From Gammaproteobacteria bacterium (GTDB lineage: Bacteria > Pseudomonadota > Gammaproteobacteria > Burkholderiales > Rhodocyclaceae): a DNA stretch of 64,000 nucleotides. Numbering within the stretch: the first letter of the stretch is position 1; the number at the start of each line of letters is the position of its first letter. The notes beneath the pieces are model-generated. The model did not search any database. It saw only the letters and a list, made by a program, of their open reading frames with translations, and had not been told where the DNA came from. This document shows positions 26,012 through 33,748 of the stretch, in pieces. The DNA lies in the NCBI GenBank assembly GCA_018824085.1, contig JAHJHI010000028.1, positions 62,001-126,000 of the forward strand. The letters run 5' to 3'. Both the position numbers and the translations under genes were made by a program.

Positions 26012-26051
26012 TTACCTGTTCTTACAAAGCCCGGAGGGATGCTCACATCCC
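26012..26051. promoter_or_regulatory. TTAC direct repeats and inverted repeat between ompR and a small exported-protein gene
   Basis: TTAC occurs at 26012 and 26022 (exactly 10 bases apart, one helix turn) and again at 26054. An inverted repeat GGGATG-CTCA-CATCCC lies at 26036-26051. OmpR-family regulators bind tandem half-sites spaced 10 to 11 bases, so these could be an operator for the adjacent regulator. This is inference from spacing only. Confidence 0.35.
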
Positions 26052-26123
26052 CCTTACAGCGGGTGTCCATCATTTGCTGAACAACGGAATTCTGATTGCC
26101 GCGCATGCCGCAGGGAGTGGAGT

Positions 26124-26411
26124 GTGATAGCGAGAACACTGGGAGTGGCCGGCGGGCTGTGTCTGGTATCGATGGTTGCCTGGTCGGCAAGCGTCAAGCA
26201 GGGGTGGGTGCAGCCTGCCGGCGAAAGCTGCAGACAGGCCGCGAAGCAGCAGGTCGAGGCCGCGGCGCCGTTCAGTGCGTCAGTGACTGACGTTGCGGAT
26301 ACACACCTTGCTTGGCAGTATGCGCTGCACCGCTCTTCGCGCTACCTCTACAATCCGGAACGGGAAGAGCGGGTTGCCGGACTGGCAGACGGTCAGACGG
26401 CGAAACAGTAG
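26124..26411 (+). CDS. small membrane-anchored or exported protein of unknown function
   Basis: A 95-residue protein starting with GTG and preceded by AGGGAG. Residues 1-22 are a hydrophobic signal or anchor (IARTLGVAGGLCLVSMVAWSA). The rest is polar, with one Cys (GESCRQAAKQQ) and an Arg/Glu-rich end (RYLYNPEREERVAG). I recognise no family. It is divergent from ompR and 26 bases upstream of another small exported-protein gene, so the two probably form an operon. Confidence 0.6.
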   Translation: MIARTLGVAGGLCLVSMVAWSASVKQGWVQPAGESCRQAAKQQVEAAAPFSASVTDVADTHLAWQYALHRSSRYLYNPEREERVAGLADGQTAKQ

Positions 26412-26437
26412 CAAGCGAACCGAAAGGAGTCGAATCG

Positions 26438-26767
26438 ATGAAATGCGCAGCACGTGCAAACTTGCGAATACGTCGTTCCATTCTGTGTTCCTGCATGGGG
26501 GCGGCATGTGTCGCTTCGGGCCATGCCTTGGCAGGTGAGCAGGGCGGGCGTCGTGAAGCAGTCGAGCAGCAGCGCATGGAACGGATCATCCCGGCCGGCG
26601 CGAGCCTTCCGCCGATGCGCCGTTTTGACAACGACTCCCCCGGCGCGCGCCGTACCGGCTACGGCGATGAACGCTCTTCGGGCCTGACGCCTGACGAGCG
26701 GCGACAGCTCAGGCGGGACATTCGCGACGCGGCGCGAGAGCTTTACCGCGATGCTCCTGAACCCTGA
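26438..26767 (+). CDS. small exported protein with Arg-rich C-terminus
   Basis: A 109-residue protein. A basic N-terminus and hydrophobic segment (about 12-31, CSCMGAACVASGHALAG) look like a signal peptide, possibly processed after ALA-G. The mature part is hydrophilic and ends in LTPDERRQLRRDIRDAARELY, a helix pattern (LTPDERRQLRRDI) seen at the C-terminus of many small exported proteins in beta- and gammaproteobacteria whose role is unknown. AAAGGAG at 26423-26429 supports ATG 26438. A terminator follows at 26847. Confidence 0.7.
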   Translation: MKCAARANLRIRRSILCSCMGAACVASGHALAGEQGGRREAVEQQRMERIIPAGASLPPMRRFDNDSPGARRTGYGDERSSGLTPDERRQLRRDIRDAARELYRDAPEP

Positions 26768-26846
26768 ATTCCTGCATGGAAATTACGACTTCGAAGTGTT
26801 GAAGGCCCACTCCTCCTCTCGTGGGTAGCCGCCTGGCGGCTTTGTT

Positions 26847-26871
26847 GCCTGCCCCACGGGGCAGGCTTTTT
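26847..26871 (+). terminator. intrinsic terminator between the small-protein operon and the DUF1501 gene
   Basis: The stem GCCTGCCC / GGGCAGGC (26847-26854 with 26859-26866) with a 4-base loop is followed by TTTTT. It ends only 16 bases before the DUF1501 start, whose ribosome site GGTGGAGG sits in the gap. Confidence 0.85.
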
Positions 26872-26887
26872 ATTTGGTGGAGGCGGC

Positions 26888-27934
26888 ATGGACAGGCGGG
26901 ATTTTCTGCTTACGGCTGGCGGCGCGCCGCTGGTACTGGCCGGCAACGTTTGGGCGAAAGTCCGCGACGATGAGGCCCGTCTGCTTGTCATCATTGATTT
27001 CGTCGGCGGCAACGATGGTCTGAATACCGTCATTCCGTTTGCGGATCCTTCGTACCGGATGCTCCGCCCGGCGATAGCCGTCGCGTGCAGCGATGTGCTA
27101 CCCGTATCTTCCGGTCAGGGGCTGCATCCGGCGTTGCGCGACATCATGCCGCTATGGCAGGCAGGTGAGCTGGCCATCGTGCAAGGTGTCGGCAGCCCGC
27201 TGGCGAGCCTGTCGCATCATCGCGCGGCCGAAATCATGGACAGTGCGGCATTCGAGGATGAGCCAGGACGTCACGGCTGGCTGGGCCGGTCGCTGCACTT
27301 TCACTCCCGCCGGGCGCAGCGCGAGCCGCAGGTGCTGCTTGCGCGGGCAGAACTGCCGGGACCTCTGTATGGCGCACGCAGATGCGTGCCGCTCGACGCC
27401 GCAATGGCCGGCGAAGGTCGTGATGCGTGTGCGCGCCTCGGTTTCCCGGAAGGAGAACTGGGCGGTGCGCTTGCCCGTGCTTGCGCGGCGCTCGCGAACG
27501 GCGCGTACGTGTCGGTGATCCATGCGTCCTTGCATGGCTTCGATACGCACGAGAACCAGCCGGCCGAACACGCGCGCCTGCTGCTCGAATGCGCCCGATC
27601 GATTTCGGCATTGCGCCGCTTTCTTCAGGCTGCCGGGCGCTGGGACGACACGCTGGTCATGACCCGCTCGGAGTTCGGCCGGCGCGCGTACGAAAACCTT
27701 TCAGCGGGTACCGATCACGGTGCGGCGAGTGTGCAGTTCCTGGCGGGCGGGCGGATCTGCGGCGGCCTGCATGGCACCGCGCCGGATCTGCTGGCACTCG
27801 ATGCCCGCGGCGGTCTGCGGGCGTCGACGGACTTTCGCTCGGTATGCGCGGCTGTCGCGCAGCAATGGCTGGGACTTGATGCGACAGCGGTTTTTCCGGA
27901 CGTGCATCCGGTCGGCGGACTGATCCGCGCCTGA
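26888..27934 (+). CDS. DUF1501 family exported protein
   Basis: A 348-residue protein. The N-terminus MDRRDFLLTAGGAPLVLAG carries the twin-arginine motif RRDFL, so export in folded form by Tat is expected. The mature part has the family features FVGGNDGLNTVIPFADPSY, LHPALRDIMPLW, GVGSPLASLSHHRAAEIMDSA and TRSEFGRRAYENLSAGTDHGAA, with conserved Asp/His residues of an alkaline-phosphatase-like (sulfatase) fold. The biochemical role is unknown. DUF1501 genes usually sit next to a DUF1800 gene; none is here. It is convergent with the TPR regulator gene, 4 bases away. Confidence 0.9.
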   Translation: MDRRDFLLTAGGAPLVLAGNVWAKVRDDEARLLVIIDFVGGNDGLNTVIPFADPSYRMLRPAIAVACSDVLPVSSGQGLHPALRDIMPLWQAGELAIVQGVGSPLASLSHHRAAEIMDSAAFEDEPGRHGWLGRSLHFHSRRAQREPQVLLARAELPGPLYGARRCVPLDAAMAGEGRDACARLGFPEGELGGALARACAALANGAYVSVIHASLHGFDTHENQPAEHARLLLECARSISALRRFLQAAGRWDDTLVMTRSEFGRRAYENLSAGTDHGAASVQFLAGGRICGGLHGTAPDLLALDARGGLRASTDFRSVCAAVAQQWLGLDATAVFPDVHPVGGLIRA

Positions 27935-27938
27935 AGTT

Positions 27939-29510
27939 TCAGACGGTTGTGCGTGCGGTCGGCTTGTGCCGGTCGTGCCCGTGTTTCTGTGCGGCGCGGT
28001 TGTACTGGATGTGGGCGTCGATCACGCGCCGCTCGCGTGGCGCAAGCGTGAAGATATTGATCAGGATGTCGCGTGCCGCTTGCGCGAGGGTGTCGTCCCA
28101 CGCTGGCGTCAGTTTTTCTATCAATGAGGTCAGGCGCTCCAGCTCTGCGGCGATCAGGTCGAGATCCGGGCCGGCCGCCGCTTCGGCTTCCAGCTGTGCG
28201 GCAGCGGCTTGCGCGCGCTCGCGCGCTGAAACGGCTTGCTTGCGTCGGAGCTTGTTCGGTACGACGACGGCATGTTCTTCGAGTTGTCCGACGAGCTTTT
28301 CAGCAACGTCGTCCCGGTTCGCCTTGAAGCATGCCTCGGCCAGTTCCGTTGTGGCGAGCGTGTCGTGCCCGTTCATCCGGGCGTGCGCGTCGATTGCCCG
28401 TTCGATGGCGAGACGGGCGCCATCCGTGTCACCCCTCTGGCTGCACATGTGCGCTTCGATGATGTCGCCCAGCACGCGTGCGTTGTCGTTGTCGCCGAGC
28501 AGACCGCGCATTTGCGCAAGGCGTTGCGCAACCTCGGCGGCGGCGTCCGGAAGCTCGATCAGGCTTTTCAACAGGATCAGATGATCTTCCGCGCAGCTGA
28601 GCGTCGTGCCTTCGGTGCGCTCGACCACGCGTCTCATGACACAGGCCGCGTGCGCCGCGTCTCCGGCTTCCAGCGCAATTTCGCCGATGCTGCGCAGGCG
28701 CCTGAGATTGTCCGGCGCGATCATGTCGGCACGCTCGTAAAAACTGCGCGCTTCCTCCAGTTCTCCGTTGCGCTCATGCAGTTCACCCAGGAAGTCATAG
28801 ACACCCATGAACTCCGGAAACTCTTGGCTGATCTGCTGCGCCTCCTTTTCGGCTTCGCCCGCGTCGCCCCGTTCGAGCAGCACCATGGCGTATCCGATGC
28901 GCGCCCAGGGCACCGTGTTGTTTGCGATGACGGCCTTGTAGATTTCGCTGGCCTCGTCCAGACGGCCAAGCGCGATGAGCGCTTCGGCGCGGATGCGCAG
29001 GGCGTCCATCGAATAGCGCGGCGTCTGTTCGATGGCGCGGTCGCATTCGACGATGACTGCCTCGAGGTCGCGTGTTGCCATGGCTTCGTACACCGCTTTC
29101 AGCGCGACCTTCTTTTCGACCGCACGCTCCAGCCGCTCTGCCAGCTGACCTGATGTGAAGGGCTTGAGAAGGTAGTCGTCGGGTGCGAATTCCGCTGCAG
29201 CGACAACGCGCTTGCGGACGCGTTCGCCGGTGACGATCATGAAGACGGACGACAGGGGCAGGATGTTGTTCAGGCGCAGTTCTTCCAGCGTGCGCAAGCC
29301 GTCGTGCTTCTCGCCGAAGTTGTAGTCACAGAGCACGACGTCGGGCGTCGTCGCATTGCATTGACGCAGGAGATCCGCCGCGGTGGCCGCCATCGCGACG
29401 TGTTTCACGCCGGCCTGTGAAAGCTGCGTACGCACCCAGGCGCGAACCACCTGATTGGCGTCCGCGATGACCACGTGCATCGTGTCGAGAACATTGGTTG
29501 GCAGGAACAT
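27939..29510 (-). CDS. response regulator with TPR repeats
   Basis: A 523-residue protein. Residues about 11-135 form a receiver domain: acidic Asp17, phospho-acceptor Asp62 (VVLCDYNFG) and Lys116 (LLKPFTSGQL). After that come tandem TPR helices, for example ALRIRAEALIALGRLDEASEIYKAVI, then MVLLERGDAGEAEKEAQQ and YDFLGELHERNGELEEARSFYERA (all read in parts). There is no DNA-binding or enzymatic domain, so output is likely through protein binding. The Ala-rich C-terminus has a long helix (about 425-480). GGAGG upstream supports ATG 29510; ATG 29480 is an alternative. It is divergent from tsaB; no cognate kinase is adjacent. Confidence 0.88.
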   Translation of the reverse strand: MFLPTNVLDTMHVVIADANQVVRAWVRTQLSQAGVKHVAMAATAADLLRQCNATTPDVVLCDYNFGEKHDGLRTLEELRLNNILPLSSVFMIVTGERVRKRVVAAAEFAPDDYLLKPFTSGQLAERLERAVEKKVALKAVYEAMATRDLEAVIVECDRAIEQTPRYSMDALRIRAEALIALGRLDEASEIYKAVIANNTVPWARIGYAMVLLERGDAGEAEKEAQQISQEFPEFMGVYDFLGELHERNGELEEARSFYERADMIAPDNLRRLRSIGEIALEAGDAAHAACVMRRVVERTEGTTLSCAEDHLILLKSLIELPDAAAEVAQRLAQMRGLLGDNDNARVLGDIIEAHMCSQRGDTDGARLAIERAIDAHARMNGHDTLATTELAEACFKANRDDVAEKLVGQLEEHAVVVPNKLRRKQAVSARERAQAAAAQLEAEAAAGPDLDLIAAELERLTSLIEKLTPAWDDTLAQAARDILINIFTLAPRERRVIDAHIQYNRAAQKHGHDRHKPTARTTV

Positions 29511-29614
29511 CCAGCCACACCCTCCCTGTGCGCTTGCGCGCTGTAACCGACGTCAACGGCAGGGACACGTCGCAACTTGAAGCACGGTCCCTCTACCTGA
29601 GGGCCGGAACGCCC

Positions 29615-29620
29615 TACAAT
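29615..29620 (+). promoter_or_regulatory. candidate -10 box for tsaB
   Basis: TACAAT lies 30 bases before ATG 29650. No good -35 match is visible at 17 bases. Initiation about 7 bases downstream would give a leader of some 20 bases to ATG 29650 and favours that start over ATG 29632. Confidence 0.4.
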
Positions 29621-29649
29621 CCCGGCCTGGAATGTCTTTGTCTCTCCGC

Positions 29650-30345
29650 ATGAACCTGCTTGCACTGGAAACTTCCGCTGAAACCGCTTCGGTTGCGTTG
29701 ATGATGGGCGGCGACATCCTGATCCGTGAGGGCGGCACGCCCGGCACCCACGCGCGCTTCGTGCTGCCCTGGGTCGCCGAATTGCTGGCGGAAAGCGGCC
29801 TCACGCTCGGCAAGCTCGACGCCGTGGCCTTCAGTTCGGGCCCCGGCAGCTTTACCGGGCTGCGTCTGGCGGTGTCCGTCGCGCAAGGCCTTGCGCTCGG
29901 CGCAGACCTGCCGGTTGTCGATGTCCCGACGCTGGACGCGCTGGCGCTGGCTTGCGGTGACGGCACGCATCTGTGCTGCGTCGATGCCCGCATGAGCGAA
30001 GTGTATAGCGGCCGGTTCGACGTGTCCGGCAGCGACGTCGTGGCGCGCTCCGCGCTGTCGGTGGGTGACCCGTCAGCGTTGCAGGCGCCGGATGGCGTAC
30101 TGTCGGCTTGGCAGGGATGCGGCAGCGGGTTTGCGCTGGAGCCGGTGCTTGCGCTGCCGTGGGTGTCGTCCCTGCGCGCGGTGCGCGCCTCGGTCAGCGC
30201 CCACGCGCGCGAAGTGGCCCGGCTCGGGCAGGTACGCCTGGGGCAGGGTCTGGGACAGGATGCCGCGCTGGCCGCACCGCGCTATGTGCGGGACAAGGTC
30301 GCGCAAACCACGGCTGAACGGCTGGCTGCAGGAGGGCGGGCCTGA
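29650..30345 (+). CDS. tsaB: tRNA threonylcarbamoyladenosine biosynthesis protein TsaB
   Basis: A 231-residue ASKHA-fold protein. It opens MNLLALETSAETASVALM as in TsaB proteins, then VAFSSGPGSFTGLRLAVSVAQGLA, the most conserved block. TsaB partners TsaD and TsaE to make the t6A37 modification of ANN-decoding tRNAs in the cytoplasm. ATG 29650 matches the family N-terminus; ATG 29632 would add six residues. Its TGA overlaps the rimI start (TGATG), beginning a three-gene coupled operon tsaB-rimI-udg. Confidence 0.93.
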   Translation: MNLLALETSAETASVALMMGGDILIREGGTPGTHARFVLPWVAELLAESGLTLGKLDAVAFSSGPGSFTGLRLAVSVAQGLALGADLPVVDVPTLDALALACGDGTHLCCVDARMSEVYSGRFDVSGSDVVARSALSVGDPSALQAPDGVLSAWQGCGSGFALEPVLALPWVSSLRAVRASVSAHAREVARLGQVRLGQGLGQDAALAAPRYVRDKVAQTTAERLAAGGRA

Positions 30346-30848
30346 TGCAGCAGGCCCGCATGAGGGCGGCGCAGCCGGATGCCGGCCCCGGCAGTCCGTT
30401 CGCACCGATGCGCGACAGTGATCTCGATGAGGTCGAGAGCATCGAGCGCACGCTGTACGATTTCCCCTGGAGCCGTCTCAACTTTGCCGACTCGATGGCG
30501 GCCGGATATTGCTGCCGCGTGCTGCGGCAGAACGACGAACTCGTGTCCTATGCCGTCATGATGTGCGTGCTCGACGAGGCTCATCTGCTCAACATCAGTG
30601 TTGCGCGCAACGTTCAGCGCTGTGGTGTCGGGTGGCGGATGCTGCGTCATCTGGCCCGTGAAGCCATGGGTTATGGTGCGCTGCGCATGTTTCTTGAGGT
30701 GCGGCCCTCCAATGCCGCAGCCCGGGCGATGTACGACACGGCGGGCTTCCAGGCGATCGGCCGCCGGCCGCGCTACTACCCGGCGCTGGACGGGCGCGAG
30801 GATGCGATCGTGATGAGCGTCGAACTTGATGAAAGGTGGTCAGCGTGA
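30345..30848 (+). CDS. rimI: ribosomal-protein-alanine N-acetyltransferase RimI
   Basis: A 167-residue GNAT acetyltransferase. The acetyl-CoA loop is RNVQRCGVGWRMLRHL (R/Q-x-x-G-x-G/W form), followed by FLEVRPSNAAARAMYDTAGFQAIGRRPRYYP (read in parts), a signature of RimI, which acetylates the N-terminal Ala of ribosomal protein S18. The 20 extra N-terminal residues before FAPMRDSDLDEV are low in conservation. Both ends overlap neighbours (TGATG with tsaB, GTGA with the glycosylase), and this order is common in betaproteobacteria. Confidence 0.92.
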   Translation: MQQARMRAAQPDAGPGSPFAPMRDSDLDEVESIERTLYDFPWSRLNFADSMAAGYCCRVLRQNDELVSYAVMMCVLDEAHLLNISVARNVQRCGVGWRMLRHLAREAMGYGALRMFLEVRPSNAAARAMYDTAGFQAIGRRPRYYPALDGREDAIVMSVELDERWSA

Positions 30849-31618
30849 GTCGTCGCGCATCAGTGTTGCGTGAAATGGGGCTGGCGCCACTGTGGCGGCT
30901 GCGCGCTCAGGACGCGATGGACACCGTCCTGACCGAAGCCACGCAACCGGCCGTGCCGGTGGGGGGCGAAGTGGTGCAGTCGCCGCCGCAGGTTCGTGCC
31001 GAACGCGCGCCGTCGCGCGGCGACGCTCAGGTGCTTCCCGTCTCGGCGGCGCCCGCAGTCATGGCAGATGGCATGGACTGGGACACGCTGGAAGCAGCGA
31101 TTCGTGGCTGTCAGGCGTGCGCGCTGCACGAGAAGCGCCGACAGGCCGTGCCCGGTGTCGGTGACCGGCAGGCGGACTGGCTGTTTGTGGGCGAAGGCCC
31201 GGGCGCCGAAGAGGACCAGCGCGGCGAACCTTTCGTCGGGCCGGCAGGGAAACTGCTTGACGCGATGCTTGCCGCAATCGGGCTGGCGCGCGGCAGGGAT
31301 GTGTACATTGCCAATGCGGTCAAATGCCGTCCGCCGGGCAACCGTACGCCGGAAGCCGGCGAAATTTCAACGTGCCACCCCTTCCTTGAACGCCAGATCG
31401 AATTGCTGCAGCCGCGCATCATTGTTGCGCTGGGGCGCCCGGCCGCCCAGACGCTGCTCGGTGGCGAGGTGAAGATCGGGGCGGCGCGCGGTCGCCGGTT
31501 TGACCGCAACGGCGTGCCGGTCGTCGTGACCTACCATCCGGCTTATCTGTTGCGCAATCCGCAGGACAAGGCCAAGGCCTGGGAAGACCTGTGCTTTGCG
31601 CGTGACAGCATTGTCTGA
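30845..31618 (+). CDS. udg: family 4 uracil-DNA glycosylase (iron-sulfur type)
   Basis: A 257-residue DNA repair enzyme that removes uracil from DNA. The catalytic domain starts near residue 78: CQACALHEKRRQAVPG supplies two cluster Cys, KCRPPGNRTP the third and STCHPFLERQIELL the fourth, consistent with a 4Fe-4S cluster. Active-site motifs are GEGPGAEEDQRGEPFVGPAG and YHPAYLLRN. Residues about 1-75 form a variable Pro/Ala-rich extension that opens SRRASVLREMGLAPLWRLR, usual in betaproteobacterial members. GTG 30845 overlaps the rimI stop. A strong terminator follows. Confidence 0.93.
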   Translation: MSRRASVLREMGLAPLWRLRAQDAMDTVLTEATQPAVPVGGEVVQSPPQVRAERAPSRGDAQVLPVSAAPAVMADGMDWDTLEAAIRGCQACALHEKRRQAVPGVGDRQADWLFVGEGPGAEEDQRGEPFVGPAGKLLDAMLAAIGLARGRDVYIANAVKCRPPGNRTPEAGEISTCHPFLERQIELLQPRIIVALGRPAAQTLLGGEVKIGAARGRRFDRNGVPVVVTYHPAYLLRNPQDKAKAWEDLCFARDSIV

Positions 31619-31634
31619 CAGCGCCGCGGCGCGT

Positions 31635-31661
31635 CTGGCGCTAGCATCGCGCCAGTTTTTT
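31635..31661 (+). terminator. intrinsic terminator of the tsaB-rimI-udg operon
   Basis: The stem CTGGCGC / GCGCCAG (31635-31641 with 31649-31655), with a 7-base loop, is followed directly by TTTTTT. It starts 17 bases after the glycosylase stop. Confidence 0.88.
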
Positions 31662-31675
31662 CTTGGAGCCGGAAA

Positions 31676-32215
31676 GTGATTGTTCCGCGCATCGTGCTGC
31701 TTGCGCTGGGCGTTGCCGCAGCGTGCACGCCTGTCGTTGCACGGTCGACGACGCCCTTGCGTGGCGCGCCCGCAGCCAGCGCCATGACCTTTGTGGGGCA
31801 CACCGGGCAACGCTGGCTGGAGGACTTCGGCGTGCGTGAAGGCCGGTGTGACAAGGCGGCTGTCGGCGCAGCCCTTGGCGGCGCGGCCGACGCCCTGTTG
31901 CGGGTGCAGAAGACGGACGGGCTGCCGGTTGCCATCGTGCTCGGTACCCCCATCGGCGCGCTGATCAGCGCACGCATCGGGCGCGACTTCGACGAGGCCG
32001 ATCGGGCATGCATCGGACATGCACTGGAACTCGCCCGTTCGGGCCGGGCGGTGCACTGGACGGCCGGGGCTGCGCATTATTCCCTGACACCGGGCAAGGC
32101 GGGCGGCAAGGCCTGCCGCAGCTACACACTGCGCGGCGAGGCATCCGGACGCAGCGAAGTGACGCGGGGCGCGGCCTGCCGGCGTGATGATGGCGCGTGG
32201 GTGCCGCGCGGCTGA
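31676..32215 (+). CDS. exported surface-antigen-like protein
   Basis: A 179-residue protein. A signal peptide covers about residues 1-22 (IVPRIVLLALGVAAACTPVVA-R). A Cys within it (AAAC) could suggest a lipobox but the context is poor. The body has a small Gly/Ala segment (AAVGAALGGAADALL), then IGALISARIGRDFDEADRACIGHALELARSGRAVHW, which matches the pattern of rickettsial 17-kDa-type surface antigens, and a C-terminal beta region with conserved Cys (GKACRSYTL, GAACRRDDGAW). Outer-membrane association is likely by family. GTG 31676 has GGAG upstream and lies just past the terminator, so it must have a promoter overlapping that region or depend on read-through. Confidence 0.72.
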   Translation: MIVPRIVLLALGVAAACTPVVARSTTPLRGAPAASAMTFVGHTGQRWLEDFGVREGRCDKAAVGAALGGAADALLRVQKTDGLPVAIVLGTPIGALISARIGRDFDEADRACIGHALELARSGRAVHWTAGAAHYSLTPGKAGGKACRSYTLRGEASGRSEVTRGAACRRDDGAWVPRG

Positions 32216-32237
32216 CGGGCGCTGCAGGCCCGCGCGG

Positions 32238-33503
32238 TCAGTGCCCGAAACTGTCGTCCAGCGTAGCGACGTCGTCTTTTTCTTGCTGGTTGGCGCGATG
32301 CCAGCGCCCGACGACATACATCATCGCGGCGACGAAAAGACCGAACAGGACCATGACGGTGAACACCGACAGTCCCGCCGCGAGCAGCGCCGCGTAGAGC
32401 CCGGTCATGACCAGGATGGACAGATTCTCGTTGAAGTTCTGGATGGCTATCGAATGGCCGGCACCCATCAGCATGTGGCCGCGATGCTGCAACAGTGCGT
32501 TCATGGGCACCACGAAGAAGCCGGCGCAGGCGCCGATGAGGATCAATAACGGTATCGCCGTCCACAGGTTGGCGACAAATATCATCAGCGGCACCAGCAA
32601 CCCCATCGCTATGCCCAGCGGAATCACGCGGACCGATGCGCGCAGGCTGATGCGCCGCGCCGCCATGATGGCGCCGGCGGCAATGCCCACGGCCACGACG
32701 CCCTGCAGCTTGGAGGCGGCGGACAAGCCCATGCCCAGCGCGCGGTCGGCCCAATCGATCACGATGAACTGAAGCGTTGCCCCGGCCCCCCAGAACAGCG
32801 TGGTGACCGCCAGCGATATCTGGCCCAGCTTGTCGCGCCAGAGTGCGGTGAAACTCCTGTGGAAATCGACAAGCAGTCCGAGCGGGCTTGCGTTCATCGA
32901 CTTGAGTGGTACGCCTGTATCCGGAATGAACAGATTGAATATGGCCGCCAGCGAATACAGGGCGCCGACGATGACGAGGCTCATTTCCACCGTGGTATTC
33001 AGGCCGGTGTCGACGAAGGGCAGATCCAGCGCGAGCAGGCTGGCACTGAGCGTCGGGTCAACGAGCATGCCGCCGACCAGTACGCCGAGGATGATGGCGC
33101 CCACGGTGAGCCCCTCGATCCAGCCATTGGCAACAACCAGCAAGCGATGTGGCAGGTATTCGGTCAGAATGCCGTACTTCGCGGGCGAATACGCCGCCGC
33201 ACCAAGGCCGACCACAGCGTAGGCCAGCAGCGGGTGCACACAGGCGAACATCAGTACACAGCCGACCACCTTGATCGCGTTGCTGATGAACATGACGCGT
33301 CGTTTGGCCATCGCATCGGAGAACGCACCGACGAATGCGGCCAGCGCAACATAGGAAATCGTGAAGAACAGCTTGAGCAGGGGGATCTGCCAGTCTGGCG
33401 CGTGCGCATCCTTGAGGACGAAGATGGCGACGACGAGGAGGGCGTTGTCGGCCAGCGCGGAAAAGAACTGCGCCGCCATGATGATGAAGAAGCCGAAGGG
33501 CAT
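32238..33503 (-). CDS. lplT: lysophospholipid transporter LplT
   Basis: A 421-residue MFS carrier with 12 predicted helices. Family features are FGFFIIMAAQFFSALADNALLVVAIFVL (read in parts), FVGAFSDAMAKRRVMFISNAIKVVGC, AYSPAKYGILTEYLP and a mid-protein IVIDWADRALGM. LplT flips lysophospholipids inward across the inner membrane for re-acylation by Aas. In betaproteobacteria it is normally near alr and radA, as here. It is divergent from the LysR gene; an inverted repeat lies between them. Confidence 0.92.
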   Translation of the reverse strand: MPFGFFIIMAAQFFSALADNALLVVAIFVLKDAHAPDWQIPLLKLFFTISYVALAAFVGAFSDAMAKRRVMFISNAIKVVGCVLMFACVHPLLAYAVVGLGAAAYSPAKYGILTEYLPHRLLVVANGWIEGLTVGAIILGVLVGGMLVDPTLSASLLALDLPFVDTGLNTTVEMSLVIVGALYSLAAIFNLFIPDTGVPLKSMNASPLGLLVDFHRSFTALWRDKLGQISLAVTTLFWGAGATLQFIVIDWADRALGMGLSAASKLQGVVAVGIAAGAIMAARRISLRASVRVIPLGIAMGLLVPLMIFVANLWTAIPLLILIGACAGFFVVPMNALLQHRGHMLMGAGHSIAIQNFNENLSILVMTGLYAALLAAGLSVFTVMVLFGLFVAAMMYVVGRWHRANQQEKDDVATLDDSFGH

Positions 33504-33681
33504 CGGGCATTCGAAGCCGGGATTGCCAGCCGGCCTTGCGCAAAAAGTGCGCCTTTATACCACGAACACCCGCACGCTCCGGTGACTGGCGGGCGGGGGC
33601 TGACAAAGGTTTTCTGGCGCGTTGCAGCATTCCGGACGGGCGTCCTGGCCAGCCTGCGGCTTCGTCGATACCTTACATTTT

Positions 33682-33696
33682 CGTTAACCGTTAACG
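33682..33696. promoter_or_regulatory. inverted repeat in the lplT/lysR intergenic region
   Basis: CGTTAAC-C-GTTAACG is a perfect 7-base inverted repeat around one base, lying 52 bases before the LysR ATG and 178 bases before lplT. LysR-type regulators commonly bind such dyads next to their own divergent promoter. Binding is inferred. Downstream, TTATAT (33733) could serve as a -10. Confidence 0.5.
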
Positions 33697-33748
33697 CCCT
33701 ACTTGGTCTATAACCACGAGGGCAGGCGTCACTTATATAGAGGGAAAA

